Shown piece by piece: positions 56,591 to 64,000 of a stretch of DNA of 64,000 bases. Position 1 is the stretch's first letter; each line of letters opens with the position of its first letter. Under the pieces are notes generated by a model. That model was not told where the DNA came from. It did not search any database and saw only the letters and a program-made list of their open reading frames with translations. Position numbers and translations under genes: made by a program. The stretch covers positions 82,569,552 through 82,633,551 of the forward strand of contig NC_057815.1 of the NCBI RefSeq assembly GCF_910594005.1. The letters are read 5' to 3'. Origin of the DNA: Cervus elaphus. Its lineage: Eukaryota > Chordata > Mammalia > Artiodactyla > Cervidae.

Positions 56591-59500
56591 AAAGATACTG
56601 TAAGACACATAATATTTTTAATAATTTCTTTTTTGTTCAAACAAGGTAGAGGAAATTTACTTATCTTCAATTGAGAGCCCTAACTGTTAGTTTCCGTGAT
56701 GCTACACTCTCTTGAATGTTTTCTTATAACTATGATTGCCTTTGGTCTCCTTTCATATCTCCTTATCTTCCTCCATGTTGTGAGAAGAGATACCCTGAAT
56801 GATGAGATGCTTCATAGAGAGAGAGAAACCCAAAGAGGATAAATATCCCAGGATGCACTGAAGAAGTCACCTTCAATGTGGCACTTCCATCCCTAATCAC
56901 CCCAGCTGACACTATGTAAGTCAGAGACAAATGATCTAGGTGTTCTCCTGAAATCATTATCCTCAAATTTATGAAAAAAATGCAGTGATTGTTTTGATCC
57001 ACTGAGAACTAGAGTTCTTTCTTACGTCACAGTAGATAACAAAATAATTAGCAAACAAGGAGTTATTTCAGGGAAAGAAACTTTCATCACTTTTAGCTGT
57101 TTCCTTCATAGCTCTGCAGGTATCTTCAAAAATACTCCAGTTGTAAATAGTTGGTCTGCCGATATTTTCATCGTAAATGCTTCCATTTCTATAAAGTGGT
57201 GATTGTTTAGCTTGCTAATGCAAATTAAGCAGCTGCTTATAAGATGAAGATAAAGAGAATGACTGCTTTAGAGTGTTTTATGACTTCTAGATGTGGAAAA
57301 AGAAGATAATGTGATAAACACACTCACATTGTATTTGGATGTGAATTTTAAACAAAGCTAATTTTACATATAGCAGTTGTTCCAGGAGGATTCTATCTGA
57401 GGAGTTTCTGCAGTTAGCAAGCAACTATCTCACCTCAATTAGATTACCCAATGGAAATATGCAATTATGGTCATACTTAGCAAACTAACAGTATCAGTAA
57501 TATGTAATGTGTTTTGTCAAATAAATGAAACTTCTTCCTTCTGAATTTTAATTTTGAGTGGAGCTAAGTGGGCAATCATTATTAAATTAAGGCTGCTGGA
57601 AATCAATAATTTGAATTTCTAAATGTGTACGTCAATTAAAACCTTCATGGAAACAGAGAAAGCCTTTGAACTGCTGGAAGATTTTTAGCAAAACTGCTTT
57701 GCACAATGTTCTGCTGTGTCCTATTCACTTGAGATAAGCTTTCCAGGATGCAAGTTAAAATAGAGATGGGCTGCCTGGATGCAAAGAAAATAAGAGCAAC
57801 ACCAACAAGTAAAATATAAGGCTGCTGATATCACAGTAAGGCTGTGCACAGCAGTGGCTTGAAAGGAGAGAGGAGAATCAGTAAGCTGGGCTTTTCTCTG
57901 ACTGTTCAGAATACTCTTCAGGCTTTATATCATCTTCTGGATAAACACTGCATAGCTTAGATGGCAGCCGCATTATCCAAATCCATTCCTTTGGTTGGGA
58001 AAAAAAGTTTTGCCATCATCACAGAAGTATGAATCTGGGGAGAAAAATCTTTCATGGATGAAAGCCAAATACTTTTAGATTTCTGATTTGTCCATGAAGA
58101 ACTCTAATAAGGACACTGGTGCTGCAAAATTGAGACTCTCACATAAGTCACTTTAATACCATCCTCACTTAAACGGAGGATGGCTGTAACATTGCTGAAT
58201 AAATCATTTTTTGCTAAGAAGCAAAACATTTGGAGTATTATTACAGTAGGCTCAGGTACTCAATGACAAGGAAGAGATCAGCAAGACTATGTAAACTGTA
58301 TTTATAAAATATGATTTATACACCAAGCTTGAAAAAAAAAAAAAAAAAACCTAAACCTTCATACTCAGTAAAATACAGTTGGATTATTATTTCTGTAACA
58401 GCAAATAGGGGAATAGCTATTCACTAGGAGGTGCCAGGTCTGCAGTTTTGAAAACTCACCAAAGGTAGGACACAGCATTTTTAATGTCAGAGGGGATTTA
58501 GTGGGAGATTTTTGATGAGAGAGGAGTCACCCTAGTCAAGGTCTCTTTGTGGGGGACCGCCTTGGTAAATAGCAATCACAAAGTACCACCTCTCAATGGA
58601 CAATAGGCCACTGATGTGGCATGAATCATTCATCCAAGGTCTCCAAAGTCCCTGCTACCCTGGGGTTGTAGGACTTCATGGTGAATAGGAAATGAAATCA
58701 GGTTCATGTCTAATTCTTCCTTTAATGGCCTATAGAGCTTTTCTTGGGCAGGTTTAAGCAATGCTGGCTGGGCTCTGTTGAGACAAAAGACAAACTGCTG
58801 CTGCTTATATGACTATTTTCTCCATGAGTGAAGAGAACTTTTCTGTTTGTCAATTTTATGTCTTACCAAAGCACAATAATGATGTAAGGAAAAAAATGCT
58901 TTTTGTTTTGTTTTTTTACTGATACAGAGAGGAAAAGATAATACAAATAATAAAAGGGGAAGCAGTAGTTTCTGGACACATTTCTTCCTCTTTTCTATGA
59001 GTCTATTTTTATAACACATTCATCACTTCATTGAAATGAATGAATTGGCCATGCTGAGTAACAACCCCTAACTTCTTACCTTCTAATCAGATTTCGAACT
59101 TGACTATTAGCCCTGGATTGATACCAGTATTTGGCACTTTGAAATATTGTCTATTTTTAGATAAATGTCAGTTCCATGGAATCACCAATATAGAGTAGAG
59201 CTGTAGGTGTGTGAAAAGTGTATGAGGTCATCTTTGTTCACTACTTAGCCAAGCAGAGCCTGGGGGCTGTAGGTGGGGAGAGGGGTTTCTTAGAAGACTT
59301 GTCCTTCTTTCACCTTATCCATGACTTAGAAAGTGTGAGTCATGCAGCATGAGCAGTATTTCTTAAGCCTTAGCACCAATTGCATCTTATAATAAACATT
59401 TATCTAGCACATTTGAGCAATGAACACTTAACAATTGGAGAGGAGAAATTTTGCCAAGGGAAACAGATGTTAGTTTTCATTATTTATGGCAATTTATGTA

Positions 59501-60604
59501 TTGATTATTCCTAACATGCTAATTTCTAAGTAAATAATGTCTCTTTCATTAACACCTCCCCTGTATTTCTTTTAATCGTGTTTCACCAGGCTAGCCACTC
59601 CTTTATATTTTAAACTTTTACATGGAATGCAATAACCATCATAAAATGACCATGTGTCTAGTCTAAAGTAAATATAACTTTAGATCAATGAAGCCAGTAT
59701 GTCAAATCTTCCTGAGTTAGTGAGGGACTATATTAGTTCTGAAATGTAAAAACCAAGTTGGGCAAGAAAGGTTTTAAATTCAATTAGTGTCTCATATTCA
59801 ACTAGTGCCTAAACTCAACTAGTGGTTCAGATTAGACATACCAATGTTTTTAATCGTCAACTGATTTTGGATCTTTTGTAAAAGACAGGAGATATCATCA
59901 CTGTGATAATTATTATATTTTGTACAACTAGGAAAGCAGAAAATAAGAATTTTGGCTACTTCCCTGAAGCACTCCAAAATATGATTTTTAAAAAAGCCAT
60001 AGGTGGTTTAACTCCTTTAACAACTTGAGGATTTCCTTTTAAAAGTTTCTCACTTTCAAAATTAGAACTTAAATTTCTAATCTCTGGATATAAATAAGAC
60101 TCAGAATCATATCACAATTCAATTCTGACATTATGCAAAGACCTAGTGATATATAAGATAAAATAGATGATGTTAGAACTGAAGATAATATTAGTGTGTA
60201 TTGATGTGTTAATACAATATTCAGATTAAATATTAATTTAATTTTTAATTAATATATATGAGAATAACTCATATTTTTATTTATATTCAAGAAGTTCTAA
60301 AACCCCAGAGAAGTTTATGCTAAAATTTGGCATCTGAACTTTGTCCTTTGGTTTAAGTGCCAGAAAAGAGTTTTAATAGCAAGCTCTTAACTACAGTATG
60401 GTGTTACAGTGTGAAACAAAGGAAAATTCACTGTGATTTGTGTATATGCTTAATTCTGTCTATGCTAGATATTATCCAAAAAAGAGAGAAATGCTCTCTT
60501 AATCTTTATATCAAAGAATAACTTTTATTACACAACTTAGTGATAAGTAAAAACTATCTATAGGCATATGCAAAATGGGCCTCAAACATATAGAACCTTA
60601 ATAA
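56591..60604. other. Longest mostly unique stretch
   Basis: About 4 kb without a recognised mobile element or gene. It holds an A18 run (58332-58349), some GC-richer text at 58440-58780, and a small three-copy repeat at 59779-59830. The lack of young SINEs and LINEs over this length contrasts with the rest of the window. Confidence 0.5.
59779..59830 (+). repeat. Short degenerate tandem repeat, about 17 bp x 3
   Basis: TCAATTAGTGTCTCATAT, TCAACTAGTGCCTAAAC and TCAACTAGTGGTTCAGAT follow each other. Confidence 0.7.
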
Positions 60605-60790
60605 ATATTTCCAGAATGCATGGAAGCAAAGTTTTCTCATTTGCTCTTCATATCAATGTTGCAAGTTATTTTCAAATTCATTTAACGGGAAAGAAGACTT
60701 TGACACAGCAATGCATGTTTGCTCGCCCAAATTCAAATTGCAATTATGTGTTAGAGTCTGAATTTGAACCATGAGTTCTCTGATTCTAAA
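60605..60790 (-). mobile_element. Probable MIR SINE, antisense
   Basis: GAAAGAAGACTTTGACACAG, TTTGCTCGCCCAAATTC, GTTAGAGTCTGAATTTGAAC and CATGAGTTCTCTGATTCTAA follow the antisense MIR order with high divergence. Confidence 0.55.
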
Positions 60791-61015
60791 CCATAGGATT
60801 TCCATGGGTTAAGACTTCACCCTTTCTTCATAATGAAGCATATTGTTTTCTTACTGCATTGATTTTTGGAGGCCCAGAATCTAATTCTCCACCTGCTTGA
60901 AAGGGAACCATGATTTCCTTTGGAGAAGTCCAACTGTACCTCTGCGGATAACTTAAGCTAGCCTGACATTGAAGCTTACCACCCTGCCCTGGTGATGTTA
61001 TTGGCACATGACCTG

Positions 61016-61198
61016 TTGTGTGTGTTAGTCACTCGGTTGTGTCCAATTCTTTGTGACCCCATGGGCTGTAGCCCGCCAGGCTTCTCTGTCCATAGAATTC
61101 TCCAGGCAAGAATACTGTAGTGGGCTGACATTTCCTTCTCCAGTGGGTCTTCCCAACCCAGGGGTCAAACCCAGGTCTCCTGCATTGCCAGCAGTTTC
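61016..61198 (-). mobile_element. Bov-tA SINE
   Basis: Antisense copy: TTAGTCACTCGGTTGTGTCC ... AACCCAGGTCTCCTGCATTG. The tRNA-head end is truncated. Some CpGs remain, so it is fairly young. Confidence 0.94.
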
Positions 61199-61606
61199 CT
61201 AGAGAAACCAATCAAATTTTCCCCTGACAATTTTTATCTTAAGTAAAGTTAATATCTATGAAGAAGTATATGGACTCCAACAATACAAGTTGCCAGCCAT
61301 TTAGTGTCATTGTGGAGCATGGTTGTTGCTACCTATGTACACCTGGAAATCATCCAGGGAGAAAAGGCCAGTCATTCCATGCCTTTTTCTAAGATCTGGA
61401 AAAAGATAATGTGGTTGTTTTGATCACTATGGTTGAAATGACCCAATCCATTGTTATATTTCCATATGACATGGAGTCTGCTTTCGTAAGTAGCTTTAGT
61501 GCTTGGGGAGGGAAGAGTGTATTCATGGATATCCCTATAGACTTAGAGGTTGAGTCAACCAGCACTGCCTGCACATAGCATTAAAATCTTGAGAAAGTGT
61601 GTAAAC
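61199..61606. other. Unique spacer
   Basis: Nothing recognised. Confidence 0.5.
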
Positions 61607-61816
61607 AACTTCCCAGGTGTAAAGAACCCACCTGCCAATGCAAGGGATTTGAGATGCGGGTTTGAACCCTGAGTCAGGAAGATTCCCTGGAGTCAGGGAT
61701 GGCAACCCCATCTAGTATTCTTGCCTGGGGAGCCCTATGGTCAGATATGCCTGAAGGGCTACAGTCTATAGGGTCTCAAAGTCTATAGGGACACGACTGA
61801 AATGACTTAGCACACA
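61607..61816 (+). mobile_element. Bov-tA SINE
   Basis: Sense copy with a shortened head (AACTTCCCAGGTGTAAAGAA), then body and tail (GGGACACGACTGAAATGACT). A local duplication GTCTATAGGGTCTC / GTCTATAGGGAC lies near the 3' end. Confidence 0.92.
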
Positions 61817-63325
61817 CATAAAGTAAAAGCAGAGTCCTTCTCAACTCTCAATGAACTATGGGGAGAATTCATTTTAAGAGAAAAGGTAGGCTCTTTGCTG
61901 CCAGATTTCAAATTACAACCAAAGTCCTTAATTTAGGATTTAAAACCAGTTTCTTATTTCTTTAAAATAACTTTTATGAAACTATGTTATCCTTCTTGTG
62001 AAAGTCTGAAGTGACAAAGGGCTTTGAAAAGGATGTCAAAGGTGTACTTTCATCACATGGTAAGAAGTGCATTTATCAGAATGTTAATGCTGGGAAAAGG
62101 AGCCTCTCAAAAATAATCAATCTTTTTAAAAAATGAGTTAAAAATGACTTTGACAGTCATTTGCCTGTCTTCATTCAAAGCATCTACTTCAATCACGTGA
62201 TTTTCCTTTCTCATTGCTTCTCATCTGCTTCCATATTCCCATCTCCCTTCTTTATGTAGGATGAATATATTCTCTTTTTTCTTTACTCTTAACTGGCTTT
62301 GTACTTCTTCTCCTCTGTGATTACCAAGCTTCACAAACAGGACTGAAATATGAGTGAAAATGACTTAATAAGGATTTTCTATTCAGAAAAAAATTGTCTT
62401 CAGTGGCGTTTGATGATTTCTCCAGAGAAAAAGGCATTCAAAATCTTACCCTAGTCATCTCTGAGCAAAACATTTCAAATTGGCCAAGCAGCTTCATAAA
62501 TGAGAACTAGAAACTGACAGGAACAAAAAGATTTCCTGCAGCGGTAAACACAATGATGCTTTTATATTGGTGACACTTTGAGGGCAATTCCTGCATTTCT
62601 AGCAAAGGCCACTTAAAGTGCAGGTTAACAATGAGAAATCTAGCCTTTTAAGACAGCATGCATGAATAACATGTTGGTTTGCATTCATCATTTGGCTTTT
62701 AGGTTTTCCTATTTTTAAAAACAGAAACAGTATAGCTTGTGCCATTTGAAATTCCTATGCATCATGATAAGTCATCTTAAAAATTAACTTGGTTGGTTTT
62801 TCAAGGGAATAAAGTTTTATTTTTCACAAAAAGTTCTAATTGATGTATCAGAGAAAGGAAAATGCCCTAAAAATACTCCTCAAAATATTTCACTGACTAC
62901 TATTCTAGTGAGAAGAAAGGGTGTTTATAATCACCCTGCTGGGATCTGACCAGTTAGTAAGAAATTCTTTTAAATGTGTTTTTAAGGATCCAAATGAATT
63001 TGCATTCTATTCTATCCACATTTAATTTTAAAATTATATTTTAAATATTCAGCATAATTTTCCCTCCAATCTTTGAGGAAAAAAAAACCTGCTTAAAAAA
63101 GTAGCATTGTTTATCATTTAGTAGCTTGTGTCCTTCAGAGCTGCCAACTCACATCCCAGTTTAAGAAACACTGGCCAAAGTGTATCCTTCCAAGCATCTG
63201 AACAGAAAACCATATTGTTATTTTGAACAAGATGCAATTTATCACTTTTGCATAATAGACTGCTGAGTGTGACTTAAAAGATGCTCATTTCTTTAGTTAG
63301 TCAACAATTACATGTTCCATGCTTG
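61817..63325. other. Unique stretch
   Basis: No gene or repeat recognised. Confidence 0.5.
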
Positions 63326-63329
63326 TTAT

Positions 63330-63600
63330 GGGTACATTCTGTGGATGAGGCTGGTAAACAAGGCAATTACTGAAGTTGCCCTCATGGTGCTTGTATTTAA
63401 TGGAAACTGCAGACAATTAACAATGTCAATAATAAACAAAGCACTCAACCAATCCACCAACCAGATAGCTACAGAGTGCAATAAAACTCCAGAGGAAATA
63501 CACAAGATGAGATAAAATTCTAGGGAGAAGCCAATTTGGATAATAAATCTCGAGAAAGCCCTTTTAGAAGACAGCAGTTGTGGTACCATCTGAAAGATGG
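63330..63600 (+). mobile_element. Ancient mammalian interspersed repeat, family not named
   Basis: GTAAACAAGGCAATTACTGA, TGCCCTCATGGTGCTTGTAT, AACTGCAGACAATTAACAAT and the later TTTTAGAAGACAGCAGTTGT follow an old mammal-wide repeat pattern ('aaggcagacatggtccctgccctcatggagc...'), but I cannot name it with certainty. Confidence 0.5.
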
Positions 63601-64000
63601 GAATATCACAGTTGTTTTAATGGGTGGAAAAGATGGATTTAAAGTCAGAGACCCTTTTGAAGAAATTGAATATCAAGTCTCTTTTTCTTCTTGGTTTAGA
63701 GATCAGCCAGAAGTTGTTCTCAGTTATGAGTGTGCACTATTCTTGGTTTCTATATTGCAAAGCTTGGCTTTCTGCTACTTTCATTTCATAGATTTGTCAT
63801 ACTTTCTGGAGGAATGTACCTTGAGATAGCATTTTTATAAAATCTATAAGATAAGTTAGTATGTTCTAGATTTTAATACCATTAGCAAAGACTTTATTGG
63901 CCAGTTCATATATCAAAATCTTATGCTTGATTTTGGTGCATACAGATGGTTATTTTCCTGAGGAAAATATGAAAAGAAACAATGTTGTTTTACCAACCGC
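63601..64000. other. Unique stretch at the window edge
   Basis: The frame 63536-63829 (97 codons) overlaps the old repeat and shows no domain. Nothing else is recognised. Confidence 0.5.

Noticed and set aside
63536..63829. 97-codon frame near the right edge as a gene
   Set aside because: It overlaps an old interspersed repeat, has no domain, and its length is compatible with chance.

Overview
The window looks like a non-genic stretch of a pecoran (bovid-type) ruminant nuclear genome. The evidence is the repeat content. RTE-type BovB LINEs, tRNA-headed Bov-tA/Bov-A SINEs that share the BovB 3' end, a ruminant L1 lineage with its typical 3' UTR, and one CHR-type SINE are interleaved with older mammalian repeats (MIR, L2, MaLR LTRs, a Tigger-type DNA transposon). 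The base composition is AT-rich. I found no intact protein-coding gene, no rRNA gene, no functional tRNA gene and no CRISPR array. All long reading frames I can name are decayed reverse transcriptase or endonuclease pieces of BovB or L1, or antisense shadows of them. I cannot decide between cattle, sheep, goat or a relative from sequence alone.

Layout. 0-6 kb: mostly unique AT-rich DNA with a MaLR LTR remnant, a probable ancient antisense L1, a polypyrimidine tract and a BovB 3' end. 6-12.3 kb: Bov-tA SINEs, an antisense BovB with a younger sense BovB tail nested in it, a probable old L1 5' UTR, and two short insertions with clear target-site duplications (TSDs). 14-19.3 kb: a 2.4 kb BovB whose 5' part is inverted, a dimeric-head SINE, and a 5'-truncated L1 with an odd 5' junction. 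20-22.5 kb: BovB fragments, one nested in another. 22.5-32 kb: mainly unique DNA with MIRs, a MER2-like Tigger element and Bov-tA copies. 32.1-34 kb: BovB inserted into a MIR, followed directly by a TG/TA microsatellite and a near-perfect 51-bp-arm inverted repeat. 37-47 kb: the densest block, an old plus-strand BovB split by a nearly full-length minus-strand BovB that itself has an inverted 5' end, then two head-on MaLR LTR remnants and another 2 kb BovB. 47.5-52.2 kb: an endogenous-retrovirus-like solo LTR split by a 4.16 kb L1 that carries the whole ORF2 region. 52-64 kb: mostly unique DNA with scattered SINEs and short LINE tails.

How the parts relate. Adding my intervals, BovB covers roughly 16-17 kb, about a quarter of the window. 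The elements give a relative insertion order: MIR, MaLR and Tigger first, then the older BovB copies and the ERV-type LTR, then younger BovB, L1 and Bov-tA insertions that interrupt them and still show matching TSDs. I did not find a convincing new molecular system. The most unusual objects are the palindrome at 33879-33993, the two BovB copies with 5' inversions that look like twin priming, and an L1 whose 5' junction carries a displaced, inverted 19-nt piece of its own body.
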